Assembly (NCBI GenBank): GCA_026129185.1
Contig: JAHCIO010000004.1
Location: 116,641 to 180,640, forward strand
Direction: 5' to 3'
Length of the DNA stretch: 64,000 nucleotides
DNA from: Promineifilum sp019695075
Lineage (GTDB): Bacteria > Chloroflexota > Anaerolineae > Promineifilales > Promineifilaceae
The number at the start of each line of letters is the position of its first letter. Within the stretch, counting starts at the first letter, position 1. A program made the position numbers and the translations under genes. Positions 1-8,250 of this stretch are shown piece by piece. The notes beneath the pieces were generated by a model, which was not told the DNA's origin, ran no database searches, and was given only the letters and a program-made list of their open reading frames with translations.

Positions 1-17
1 GGGTCGCCGCATTGAAA

Positions 18-50
18 GGGCCGCTGCCCTGGTTGGGTAGCGGCCCTTTT
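18..50 (+). terminator. Rho-independent terminator-like hairpin
   Basis: An 8-bp GC-rich stem (18-25 with 39-46) encloses a 13-base loop and is followed by TTTT at 47-50. On the + strand it would end a gene lying left of the window. On the - strand it lies 26 bases past the stop of the ABC ATPase and is followed by TTTC, so it may work in both directions. Confidence 0.7.
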
Positions 51-75
51 GCGGGGTGACGCGGTGGTCAGAAGC

Positions 76-1176
76 CTAGCGGATGGCCAGTTCAGTGGCC
101 TTGTCGAACAGATGGACGTTGCCCATGTCGAAGACAACTTCGATCTTGTTACCCGTGTGGACGCCGAAGCGCGGGTCTACCGTGCCGACGAGGCTATTCT
201 TGCCCGAATTCAGGTACAGATGCAGCTCGTGGCCCAGCAGTTCGACGACCTCGACCGTGGCGCTGACCGGCGCGGCGTCGATGTTGACCGGCGCATACTC
301 CGGCGCGTGGACGTGCTCCGGCCGGATACCCATGATCACTTCCTTGCCGACGTAGGGGCCGAACGCCGTCTTGCGATCTTCGGGCACGCGCACGCGGAAG
401 TCGCCGGTGTCGACGAACTGCCGCCCCTCTTCGCTGACCAGTGTGCCGTTGAAGAAGTTCATGGCCGGGCTGCCGATGAAGCCGGCGACGAAGACGTTGA
501 CCGGCTCGTTGTAGAGGTTGCGCGGGGTGTCGGCCTGTTGCAACAGACCGTCGGCCAGTACGGCGATGCGGTCGCCCATCGTCATGGCTTCGACCTGGTC
601 GTGGGTCACGTAGATAAAGGTCGTTCCCAGCTTCTGATGGAGCTTGCTGATCTCGGCGCGGGCCGAAACGCGCAGCTTGGCATCCAGATTCGAGAGCGGC
701 TCGTCCATCAGGAAGACCGCCGGCTCGCGCACAATGGCGCGGCCAAGGGCGACACGCTGCCGTTGGCCGCCGGAGAGCGCCTTGGGCTTGCGGTCGAGCA
801 GGTGCGACAGGCCGATGTTCTCGGCCGCTTCCTTCACACGCCGATCGATCTCCGTCTTGGGCATCTTGCGCAGCTTCAGGCCAAAAGCCATGTTGTCGTA
901 GACGCTCATGTGCGGGTAGAGGGCGTAGGACTGGAAGACCATGGCGATGTCGCGGTCCTTGGGCGGTACATCGTTGACGACGCGGTCGCCAATCAGGATG
1001 TCGCCTTCGGAGATCTCCTCCAAACCGGCTAGCATACGCAGGTTCGTGGACTTGCCGCAGCCCGACGGGCCGACGAAGACCATGAACTCCTTGTCGGCGA
1101 TCTCCAGGTTGAAATCCTTGATGACGCTGACATCGCCAAAACGCTTATAGACGTGCCGAAAGCTTACGCTTGCCAT
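76..1176 (-). CDS. ABC transporter ATPase, UgpC/MsmX/MalK type
   Basis: This 366-residue protein is a nucleotide-binding subunit of a CUT1-type carbohydrate importer, which energises sugar or glycerol-phosphate uptake at the inner face of the membrane. Walker A (GPSGCGKST) is at residues 36-44, followed by a Q-loop (FQSYALYPHMSV), the signature LSGGQRQR, Walker B (VFLMDEP) and the H-loop (THDQVEAM). The C-terminal ~130 residues form the MalK-type OB-fold (TOBE) region, with GIRPEH and a final VHLFD motif typical of the family. I chose the ATG at 1176 because it has a strong AAGGAGAG ribosome site; the reading frame extends upstream but without family similarity. No permease or binding protein is adjacent, so it may serve several importers, as MsmX does. 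That role is inferred. Confidence 0.95.
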   Translation of the reverse strand: MASVSFRHVYKRFGDVSVIKDFNLEIADKEFMVFVGPSGCGKSTNLRMLAGLEEISEGDILIGDRVVNDVPPKDRDIAMVFQSYALYPHMSVYDNMAFGLKLRKMPKTEIDRRVKEAAENIGLSHLLDRKPKALSGGQRQRVALGRAIVREPAVFLMDEPLSNLDAKLRVSARAEISKLHQKLGTTFIYVTHDQVEAMTMGDRIAVLADGLLQQADTPRNLYNEPVNVFVAGFIGSPAMNFFNGTLVSEEGRQFVDTGDFRVRVPEDRKTAFGPYVGKEVIMGIRPEHVHAPEYAPVNIDAAPVSATVEVVELLGHELHLYLNSGKNSLVGTVDPRFGVHTGNKIEVVFDMGNVHLFDKATELAIR

Positions 1177-1345
1177 AGCTCTCTCCTTGGGTGTGGGGCA
1201 ACAATCTGTTCGTAAGAGTCCTCGCTCGACGGCGCGGGGCGGCGCGAACGATGGCTGCACTATATCCGGCCCTCTGGCAGCGTCAAGGGTTGTGGCTAAC
1301 AGCGTGGTGGTTTTGACTAAAGCCGTGGTGAAAGCCGGCGCGACG

Positions 1346-1678
1346 CTACAGGACGAACAGCCCTTCCAGCCGGGCCAGCTCGGCGATGTCGGGCGGCAGG
1401 TCGGGCGGCAGGTAGCGGGCGTAGGCGCGCATCCAGTTAGCGATGCTCTGGTGGTTGACATCCAGGCGGCGGGCGACCTCACGCATCGAGTGGCCCTCCA
1501 GATACAGTTGCAGCGCCTGGAAGCGAATTTCCTCGTCGTAGCCCTGGTCGCGCGGCTGCGGTGTGTAGCGGCAGCCGCAGAGAGCGCAGCGATAGCGCTG
1601 GCTGCCGGCGGCGGTGCGGCCGTCGCGCGCTTGGCGTCGGGTTTTGTTGCAGCGGGGGCAAGTGGGGCGGGCGGTCAT
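1346..1678 (-). CDS. Solo IS1 InsA-like zinc-finger/HTH protein
   Basis: This 110-residue protein has the layout of the IS1 InsA DNA-binding subunit. A CxxC...CxxC zinc finger covers about residues 8-40 (CPRC, then CALC, with the GSQRYRC segment seen in InsA), followed by a helix-turn-helix (HSMREVARRLDVNHQSIANWM). No InsB (DDE catalytic) frame, terminal inverted repeats or target duplication are visible around it, so it is not a complete insertion sequence. It may be a domesticated DNA-binding protein or an IS remnant. It lies 16 bases downstream of the Ser/Thr kinase on the same strand and could be co-transcribed with it. The assignment to the InsA family is by motif; its cellular role is unknown. 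Confidence 0.75.
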   Translation of the reverse strand: MTARPTCPRCNKTRRQARDGRTAAGSQRYRCALCGCRYTPQPRDQGYDEEIRFQALQLYLEGHSMREVARRLDVNHQSIANWMRAYARYLPPDLPPDIAELARLEGLFVL

Positions 1679-1694
1679 GGCGCTGAGGCGGCGC

Positions 1695-2726
1695 TTAGAG
1701 CAGCGTCATGAGGACGGCGACGATGAACAGGGCCAGCGCCAGCAGGGCGACGGCGCGATTTTCGCGTAGTGCGTCGGCCAGCGTTGGCGGCTGGGCCGGG
1801 CGCGTCCGCCCCTGCCGGCCAAAGAGCGCCCCGGCGAACTGCTCGATGGTCTGCGGCCGGTCGTCGGGGTGCATCTCCATGGCCCACTCAATCGCCTCGG
1901 CCACGTGGGAGGATACGTCCGGGTTCTGGTTGCGCAATGGCCGCAACGCGCGCGGGTTCAGGAAGCGCGACTTGGCGTCCGGCGGCGGGAAGTCACTCAG
2001 CAGGTGGTAGAAGGTCGCCCCCAGGGCGTAGATGTCGGTGCGCACGTCGGTGTGGCCGCTGTCGCCGCCGTACTGCTCCAGGGGGGTGTAGAGGGCCGTG
2101 CCGCGTCCCTGCACGACGGTGATCGTTCGGGCGTCATCCGGGGCCAGCAGCTTGACCAGGCCAAAGTCGACCAACTTGATGCGGCCGTCGGGCGTCAGCT
2201 TGATGTTGCCCGGCTTGATGTCTCGATGGACCACCGGCGGCGACTGGCGGTGGAGATAGCTGAGGGCATCGACGATCTGCGTCGCCCAACCCAGCACCGT
2301 CGCCTCGGCCAACATCTCGCCGCGCTCGTGGCTGGCTTGCAGCAGTTCCTTCAGGTCGTTGCCGGGCACGAAGTCCATCACCAGATAGTCGCGGTTGTCA
2401 GTCGAGAAGAAGTCCGACACCTTGGGCAGGTTGGGGTGGTCCAGTTGGGCCAGGATGCTGGCTTCCTGCAAGAATTGCTGATGAGCCTGCTGCCGCAGTT
2501 CGACGGTCAAGTGCGGATCGGGCGGCACTTCCTTGATGGCGCACAACCGGCCGGGCAGGCGCAAGTCCTCGGCGCGGTAAACATTGCCCATGCCGCCCCG
2601 GCCGACGATGTCGGTCAGACGGTAGCGGCCATGCAACACCGTGCCCTGCGGGTGGGGGGCGTTGGCGTTGGCCAGGGCGGGCGCGTCGCCGGTGGGCAAC
2701 ACTGGACGATCACTCATACTATCCAT
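1695..2726 (-). CDS. Membrane-anchored Ser/Thr protein kinase
   Basis: This is a Hanks-type kinase of 343 residues. It has a glycine-rich loop (VGRGGMGNVY, ~41-50), an ATP-binding lysine in CAIKEV (~65), the catalytic loop HRDIKPGN (~167-174) and the metal-binding DFG (~187-189). The activation segment runs to a TPLEQY motif in place of APE. A single C-terminal transmembrane helix (~322-343) ends the protein, with no PASTA or other sensor domain outside, so it is a tail-anchored cytoplasmic kinase. The start may be ATG 2726 or ATG 2717. It is divergent from an FHA-domain regulator, a usual phosphothreonine-reader partner. That pairing suggests, but does not prove, that they work together. Confidence 0.95.
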   Translation of the reverse strand: MDSMSDRPVLPTGDAPALANANAPHPQGTVLHGRYRLTDIVGRGGMGNVYRAEDLRLPGRLCAIKEVPPDPHLTVELRQQAHQQFLQEASILAQLDHPNLPKVSDFFSTDNRDYLVMDFVPGNDLKELLQASHERGEMLAEATVLGWATQIVDALSYLHRQSPPVVHRDIKPGNIKLTPDGRIKLVDFGLVKLLAPDDARTITVVQGRGTALYTPLEQYGGDSGHTDVRTDIYALGATFYHLLSDFPPPDAKSRFLNPRALRPLRNQNPDVSSHVAEAIEWAMEMHPDDRPQTIEQFAGALFGRQGRTRPAQPPTLADALRENRAVALLALALFIVAVLMTLL

Positions 2727-2833
2727 TATAATCCAAATGCAGGAGGAGCGTCATGCGCGGCCGGCGGCAGTGGGTGAAGGGTGTCGCCCGGCGCAGACCG
2801 CAGACTGAACCGACGAATTCGAGGGTTGCAGGC

Positions 2834-3475
2834 ATGGACGAAAGACCCGTCTTGGTGATCAACGAAGGTGAGCTGGCCGGCCAACGCTGGACACTGAACG
2901 ATGATGAGCTTCTGGTTGGCCGCGGCAATGACTCCGACGTTGTACTGCCGGAGCGCCAGGTCTCCCGCCACCACCTCAAGATCCTGTATCGCGACGGCCG
3001 CTACCTGTTGCAAGACCTGGACAGCAAAAACGGCACCTTCCTCAATGGCCAGCAGATCCACGGCACTGTGCCCCTGCAAGACGGCGACGAGATTCAGATC
3101 GCCCTGTGCGTGCGCATGGTCTTTGTCGGCAGCGATGTGACCGTACCGCTGAGCTTCGACAGCCCACGGCTGGACGGGAGCAACTTGCGGCTGGACGAGG
3201 ATCGGCGTACCGTGGTGATTAAGGGCAAGGAACTGGACCCGCCGCTCTCGCTGGCCCAGTTCCGTCTCCTTGAAATGCTCTATGATGCCAATGGCGCTGT
3301 CTGCGGCCGAGACGACATTATCGAGGCCGTGTGGCCGGGTACAGGCGGCCTGGGCGTGTCAGAGCAGGCCATTGATGCGCTGGTGCGCCGCCTGCGCGAC
3401 CGCCTGATCGAACTGGACGAGCACAACTACATTGTGACCGTCCGCGGCCACGGCTTCCGCCTCGACAACAGCTAG
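2834..3475 (+). CDS. FHA domain-winged helix DNA-binding protein
   Basis: This 213-residue regulator joins two domains. The N-terminal FHA domain (~1-100) has the phosphothreonine-binding signature (LLVGRGNDSDVVL, SRHHLKI, SKNGTFLNG). The C-terminal OmpR/PhoB-type winged helix (~125-213) contains LSLAQFRLLEMLY, an EQAIDALVRRLRDRL recognition region and the terminal VRGHGFRL wing. It therefore looks like a transcription factor controlled by threonine phosphorylation rather than by a receiver domain. The ATG at 2834 opens the FHA domain directly; an in-frame ATG at 2753 would add 27 low-similarity residues. A TATAAT at 2727-2732 could be its -10 box. It ends inside the convergent CpXC gene (4-base overlap). 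The likely upstream kinase is the adjacent divergent one. Confidence 0.92.
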   Translation: MDERPVLVINEGELAGQRWTLNDDELLVGRGNDSDVVLPERQVSRHHLKILYRDGRYLLQDLDSKNGTFLNGQQIHGTVPLQDGDEIQIALCVRMVFVGSDVTVPLSFDSPRLDGSNLRLDEDRRTVVIKGKELDPPLSLAQFRLLEMLYDANGAVCGRDDIIEAVWPGTGGLGVSEQAIDALVRRLRDRLIELDEHNYIVTVRGHGFRLDNS

Positions 3476-4845
3476 ACGCTTAGACCCGCCCCGCCCGCGC
3501 CGGCGGTCAACAGCCGCGCGTTCAACTCGCCTCGAATCTCGCCCAGTCGCTGGGCCAGTTCGGGCTGCCCGGCCTCGTTGGCCTGCTGGCGCAGCATATC
3601 GACGACCTGCACCAGTTCCGGCGACAGCAGGTCGGCCGCCGCGCTCATCAGCCGCTCGCGCCCCGCCTTGTCGGGCGCGTTGACCAACTGCGACAGCAGT
3701 TGCACCTCCGGCGGTGTCTCGCCCTGAACCAGGTTAATGACCTCTTCCTGGATGCGGCGGAGCTTCTCGACCTCATCAGTCCGGCCGCTCTGCTGGGCGT
3801 GGGCCATGCGGGCATCGACGACGTGCATGAAGGCATCGTCGATGCGAGCCATGTTGTCGGCGATGGCCTCGCGCATGTCCGGGGCGGCCAGGATGGCCTC
3901 CAGGGTTTGCTGCGCTTCCTGCAGGATGTTCTGCGCCGCCTGTTGCATCTCGCGCTGCATCTCCAGCAGCCGGTCGCGGATCGCCGTCAGGCGTTGCGCG
4001 CCGGCGGCGTCTTTGTTCTTCTCGCGCTTCTCGATCTCGCCCGTCAGCAGGGCGAAGAACTCATAGTTGACCGCGTTGCGGGCGGAGACGGCCATGAGAT
4101 TCACAACCCCGTCGTCGTGCTCGTTGCGGAGGATGTGGGTGAACAGCAGTTGCGGCGACAGGCCGTTGGCTTTCTTGGCGTCCTGGTTGAGGGCATGGAG
4201 GGCGATCTGCTGCCTCTCGATCTGCCGGCCGACGGGCGTCTCGGTCATGAGCTTGGCCTGAAGGTTGAGCAGGCTATTGACCTGGTTGGGGTCGCCGGCC
4301 TCGCCGGTGGCCTCGATCTGCGCCCGCAGGATGGCGAAGAACGTCTCATCGATCTCTCTGGCGCGCTCCTTCAGCAGGAAGTCCTGCACGTCGGGCGCGG
4401 CCATGGCCAGCGTGCGCAGCAATTCGACCTGCTTCTGCTGCCGGGCCAGCATCTCCGGCGTGACGCCCTCGGTGCCCCAAACTCTCTCCATAAAGCTCTG
4501 CATCGTCAGCATGGTCTGCGGCTGGAGCATGTAGCCGCGCCGCTTCTCCATCGGCGTCTGGTTGACGACCTGCTGCACCATCCGGCCGATCAGCTCCTCA
4601 CGCCGCACCTGGTCGAGGTTCAACTCCTGCGGCACGTGGACCATGAACAGGTCGTGGTCGGGATCATGGTAGAGCAGCGGCGTGGCGATGCGTCCGCCTG
4701 CGCCACAGTTAGGGCAGACGGCGACGTTGAGCTGGCCGGACAGCAGCATCTCTTTGAGTTGCGGCTGGCGCGCGGCGTCAATAACCTGATGAATGTCGGC
4801 GACGTAGGGCACGCCGCAATTGGGGCAGGTAATCTGCGTTTGCAT
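3472..4845 (-). CDS. CpXC-domain protein with helical C-terminus
   Basis: The 457-residue product starts with a CpXC zinc-binding domain: two CPNCG knuckles (CPNCGVPY near residue 8, CPNCGAGG near 44), followed by a conserved TPLLYHDPDHDLFMVHVPQEL segment. The remaining ~330 residues are rich in Gln, Glu and Ala and predicted to be helical, with coiled-coil character around residues 280-340. CpXC proteins have no established biochemical role. The gene is convergent with the FHA regulator and downstream of a histidine kinase on the same strand (79-base gap), so it sits in a signalling neighbourhood. The start ATG at 4845 has GAGGAG upstream. Confidence 0.85.
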   Translation of the reverse strand: MQTQITCPNCGVPYVADIHQVIDAARQPQLKEMLLSGQLNVAVCPNCGAGGRIATPLLYHDPDHDLFMVHVPQELNLDQVRREELIGRMVQQVVNQTPMEKRRGYMLQPQTMLTMQSFMERVWGTEGVTPEMLARQQKQVELLRTLAMAAPDVQDFLLKERAREIDETFFAILRAQIEATGEAGDPNQVNSLLNLQAKLMTETPVGRQIERQQIALHALNQDAKKANGLSPQLLFTHILRNEHDDGVVNLMAVSARNAVNYEFFALLTGEIEKREKNKDAAGAQRLTAIRDRLLEMQREMQQAAQNILQEAQQTLEAILAAPDMREAIADNMARIDDAFMHVVDARMAHAQQSGRTDEVEKLRRIQEEVINLVQGETPPEVQLLSQLVNAPDKAGRERLMSAAADLLSPELVQVVDMLRQQANEAGQPELAQRLGEIRGELNARLLTAGAGGAGLSV

Positions 4846-4924
4846 TCGATCTCCTCATGGGCGCGGTGTGGCGTGGGTTGGGCTTGGCCCGCTGTCCAGG
4901 CGGCCGCGCGAAGTTGTCCTTGCG

Positions 4925-6532
4925 TTAGTCTCGCGGTAGCGAGAAGGTAAATGTCGTTCCCGGCGCGCCGGCTTCGGTTTCGCTGTTGCCGCGAAACCAG
5001 ATACGTCCGCCATGCGCCTCGACGATGGCCCGCGACAGGTATAGCCCCAGCCCCGTGCCTTCGGTCTTGCGGCTGAGGGCGTTGTCGACGCGCGAGAACT
5101 TCTGAAAGATGCGGTGTTGGTCGCGCGCGGCGATGCCGATGCCCTCATCGCAGACGGACACGGTGACGTGCTGCGGGTGTACCTCGCCGACGATAGTGAT
5201 CCGGCCGCCGTCGGGTGAGTACTTGATGGCGTTGCTGACCAGGTTGTTGAGCACCTGGGTCAACCGCCGCTCGTCGCCGATGATCGTCGGGAAGTCGGGC
5301 GGGAAATCGACGGCGATGCTATGCTCCTTCGTCTGCGTCGTGAACTTGCGGGCCACGGCCGCCGCCAGCCGTGGCAGGCTGACCTCGTCGCTGATCTCCA
5401 GCGTGAACGTGCCCGCTTGCAGGCGCGAGGCTTCGAGCAGGTTGTCGATCAGCCCGTTGAGGTTGTCGGCCTCCTCCTCGATGACACCCAGCGACTCATC
5501 GAGCACGTCGGACGACCAGCGCCCCTCCGGCCGGCGCAATGTCCCGGCGTAGCCCTTGATGATCGACACGGGCGTCTTTAGCTCGTGGCTGATGACGGAG
5601 ATGAACGTCTTTTGCAGCGCCTCCTCCTCGCGATAGCGGGTCAAGTCGCGGACGTTGGCGATGATGTCGGTCATCTGCCCGTTGGCGTCCAGCAAGGGCG
5701 CGTAGGTGATGCCCAGGCTGAGCGTGTCGCGCTCGGTGGGGCAGGCGGCGTCGCGGCGACGGCGCGCCTCGCCCTCGACGTAAAGGTGGGCGGCGTTGGG
5801 CTGTGGCCAGTGTTGGGCCAGGGCGGCGTTGAGGTCTGCATCCGTCTTGAGCGCTTGCCATTGGATGACGTCGTCGTGGCTGCGGCCGATGGCCTCGGCC
5901 GCCGGCCAGCCGGTCATGTGGCTCAGGGCGCGGTTGAAGACGGTGATGTTCAGTTGCGGATCGAGGATCATCACGCCGTCGGCGCTCTGCTCCAGGATGG
6001 CGTCGAGGCGCTGCTTCTCCTGGTTGACGCGCTGATAGAGCCGGGCATTGCCCACGGCGATAGCTGCCTGCTCGGCAAAGCTGCGCAGCAGGTTGGGCGC
6101 GTCCTCGACGAAGTAGTAGTTGCCTGACTGGAAGACATAGATGAGGCCAATGACCACGCCGCCGCTGCTGAGGGGCAGGCGGATGACCTGGTTCAGGCCA
6201 AGTTCGGCCTCCTTGGCCACGCGCCGGAGCTGCTCAACCAGTTCGGGGAAGGTCTCGCCTTCGCGGCCCTCGCGATAGGGCACGCCGCGCACCAGCGGGG
6301 CGAAGTGATCGACAAGGTGGGGTGGGATGCCATAGACGGCGGCCACGCGCAAGTGATCGCTGCCCGGCTCGGCCAGAGCGATCATCCCCGCCTGCCCGGA
6401 GACAAGTTCGACGGCCAACTTGAGGATCAGCCGCAGCAAGTCGTGCAGGTCCAGCTCGGCCGTCATGGCCCGGCTGATGGCCAGCAGGTACTCGCGCTGC
6501 AAGATGCGGATGTCGACCAAAGCTCTAGACAT
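4925..6532 (-). CDS. Hybrid-sensor (GAF-PAS) histidine kinase
   Basis: The 535-residue cytoplasmic sensor kinase has, in order, an N-terminal helix, a GAF domain (~25-170), a PAS domain (~180-290, ILEQSADGVMILDPQL), a HisKA dimerisation helix with phospho-acceptor His316 (SVISHELKTP), and a HATPase_c domain with N box (NNLVSNAIKYSPDGG), G1 (DEGIGI) and G2 (GTGLGL). It would autophosphorylate and pass phosphate to a response regulator that is not in this window. No membrane segments are visible. I set the start at ATG 6532, which has a GGGAAGAGAG ribosome site; the frame is open for 12 more codons without similarity. Confidence 0.93.
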   Translation of the reverse strand: MSRALVDIRILQREYLLAISRAMTAELDLHDLLRLILKLAVELVSGQAGMIALAEPGSDHLRVAAVYGIPPHLVDHFAPLVRGVPYREGREGETFPELVEQLRRVAKEAELGLNQVIRLPLSSGGVVIGLIYVFQSGNYYFVEDAPNLLRSFAEQAAIAVGNARLYQRVNQEKQRLDAILEQSADGVMILDPQLNITVFNRALSHMTGWPAAEAIGRSHDDVIQWQALKTDADLNAALAQHWPQPNAAHLYVEGEARRRRDAACPTERDTLSLGITYAPLLDANGQMTDIIANVRDLTRYREEEALQKTFISVISHELKTPVSIIKGYAGTLRRPEGRWSSDVLDESLGVIEEEADNLNGLIDNLLEASRLQAGTFTLEISDEVSLPRLAAAVARKFTTQTKEHSIAVDFPPDFPTIIGDERRLTQVLNNLVSNAIKYSPDGGRITIVGEVHPQHVTVSVCDEGIGIAARDQHRIFQKFSRVDNALSRKTEGTGLGLYLSRAIVEAHGGRIWFRGNSETEAGAPGTTFTFSLPRD

Positions 6533-6714
6533 GCTCTCTTCCCAGACAACGACGCTCCATTCTAGCACACGTTGCCAGCGTGACTATCAGCATAGGTGTA
6601 TTCCCTTGGAATTGCGTAATAGCGGTGCTAGAGTTGTGCCAGATTTGGCCCACTTCGCCAGGCGGCTCGCCCATTGGCCGGCCGCGCGCGAGAGGGGCTA
6701 CGGATGGCCAAAAG

Positions 6715-7656
6715 ATGATCCCCTTCGCCGGCGTGCGCCTGGGCCACGCCACACACCCTGAGTATCCCACCGGTTGCACAGTCTTTCTCTGCCCGTCGGG
6801 CACGTTCGGCAGTGTCGAGGCGCGCGGCCCCGCGCCCGGCAGCCGGGAGTTGGCTGTGCTGGCCCCGGACAAACCCGACGACAAGGAAGTGAACGCCGTC
6901 GTACTGACCGGCGGCAGCGCCTTTGGGCTGGCCACGGCCGACGGCGTCATGCGTTACCTGGCCGAACGCGGCATCGGCCACCCCACACCCATCCGCCCCG
7001 TGCCCATCGTGCCGGCGGCGGTGGTCTTCGACCTCTGGCCGGGCCGGTCGTTCACCCCCGACGCGGCAATGGGCTACGCTGCCTGCGAGGCCGCGGCCGG
7101 CTACGAGGGCGAAATCGCCCAGGGCAACATCGGCGTTGGCGCGGGCGTGCTGGTGGGCAAGTGGGCCGGCTTCCAGTACATGATGAAGGGCGGCTTCGGC
7201 GTGGCCTCGCTGCGCGAGGCGGGCGTCGAGGTCGCCGCGGCGGCGGTCGTCAATGCCGTGGGCGATGTCGTCAACGCCGACGGTACGGTGTTGGCCGGGG
7301 CGCGCGACCCGGAAGGCGGCTGGATGGCCGAGCGCAATCCGCTGCGCTTCATCGACGAGACTCGCTTGCCGCTGCCGGGCACGAACACGACGCTGGTCGT
7401 CGTGGCCACCGACGCCATCCTGACGCGCAACGAACTGGCCCGGCTGACCCATCAGGCCCACAACGGCCTGGCCATCGCCGTGCGGCCGTCGCACACGCGC
7501 CACGACGGCGACGTGGCTTTCGCCCTGACGACGCGCCGCGTTGCGGCCCCGGTTACGCTGGTCGGCAATATGGCCGTCGCCGCGGTGTCGGAGGCGATTC
7601 GCAACGCCGTGCGCTTCGCCGCGTCCATCCCCGGCGTGCCTGGCCTGGCCGGCTAA
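6715..7656 (+). CDS. P1-family (DmpA/BapA-like) aminopeptidase
   Basis: The 313-residue protein belongs to the Ntn-type P1 peptidases, which self-cleave to expose an N-terminal Ser/Thr nucleophile and release N-terminal residues from small peptides. Family hallmarks are the opening GVRLGHATHPEYPTGCTV, the LTGGSAFGLATADGV segment, GNIGVGAGVLVGKW, and the predicted self-cleavage region NTTLVVVATDA, where a Thr would be the nucleophile. The start is uncertain: ATG 6715 matches the family N-terminus but has no clear ribosome site, and the frame is open back to 6580. It opens a three-gene run (24- and 18-base gaps) with the LOG-like and isopentenyl phosphate kinase genes. Confidence 0.9.
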   Translation: MIPFAGVRLGHATHPEYPTGCTVFLCPSGTFGSVEARGPAPGSRELAVLAPDKPDDKEVNAVVLTGGSAFGLATADGVMRYLAERGIGHPTPIRPVPIVPAAVVFDLWPGRSFTPDAAMGYAACEAAAGYEGEIAQGNIGVGAGVLVGKWAGFQYMMKGGFGVASLREAGVEVAAAAVVNAVGDVVNADGTVLAGARDPEGGWMAERNPLRFIDETRLPLPGTNTTLVVVATDAILTRNELARLTHQAHNGLAIAVRPSHTRHDGDVAFALTTRRVAAPVTLVGNMAVAAVSEAIRNAVRFAASIPGVPGLAG

Positions 7657-7680
7657 GCATGCGTTCCTATGGGTGTACAG

Positions 7681-8232
7681 ATGAGTGAGATTGTCGCTGT
7701 GTTTGGTAGCTCCGCGCCCGCCCCGGATAGCGCGGCCTATCTTGAGGCGCGACGGCTGGGGCAGTTGTTGGCTGAGGCGGGCCTGACCGTGGCCACCGGC
7801 GGCTATGGCGGCACGATGGCCGCCGTCAGCCAGGGCGCGGCCGAGGCCGGCGGCCACGTCATCGGTGTGACCGCCAACTATATAGAGCGCTACCGGCCGA
7901 CGCCGCCTAACGAGTGGGTGGCTGAGGAGATTCGCTTCGACTCCCAGCGCGACCGGCTGCTGCACCTGGTCATGAACAACGACGCCATGATCGCCCTGCC
8001 GGGCGGCATCGGCACGCTGTCGGAGGTGGCGTTAGCCTGGAGCCTCTTGCAGACAGGCGAGCTGGCCGCCCGGCCGCTGGTGCTGCTCGGCCCGGTCTGG
8101 CGCGAGACGATTCGCACCTTCGCCCAGGCCGAAACCATCCGGCCGCGCGACCTCGACCTGCTTTACCTGGCCACGTCATCGGAGACGGCCGTAGCTTATG
8201 TCAAGCAAAGCCTGGTCGCCCGGCCGGCCTAG
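7681..8232 (+). CDS. LOG-like (lysine-decarboxylase-fold) protein
   Basis: This 183-residue protein has the Rossmann-like LOG/TIGR00725 fold. It shows an N-terminal VAVFGSSAP, the VATGGYGGTMAAVSQGA nucleotide-binding turn, and the hallmark PGGIGTLSEVALAWSL. Family members hydrolyse nucleoside 5'-monophosphates such as cytokinin ribotides or bind nucleotides; the old name 'lysine decarboxylase' is a misannotation. The start may be ATG 7681 (GGGTG just upstream) or ATG 7669. It lies between the P1 peptidase and isopentenyl phosphate kinase in an apparent operon. Because LOG enzymes act on prenylated nucleotides, a link to the neighbouring prenyl-phosphate kinase is tempting, but this is only context. 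Confidence 0.88.
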   Translation: MSEIVAVFGSSAPAPDSAAYLEARRLGQLLAEAGLTVATGGYGGTMAAVSQGAAEAGGHVIGVTANYIERYRPTPPNEWVAEEIRFDSQRDRLLHLVMNNDAMIALPGGIGTLSEVALAWSLLQTGELAARPLVLLGPVWRETIRTFAQAETIRPRDLDLLYLATSSETAVAYVKQSLVARPA

Positions 8233-8250
8233 CCGCGGACACAGACGCTT

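Noticed and set aside
3700..4950. 416-codon open frame on the + strand, opposite the CpXC gene
   Set aside because: It is the antisense shadow of a gene with two clear zinc knuckles; its product has no motif and a biased Leu/Val/His composition.
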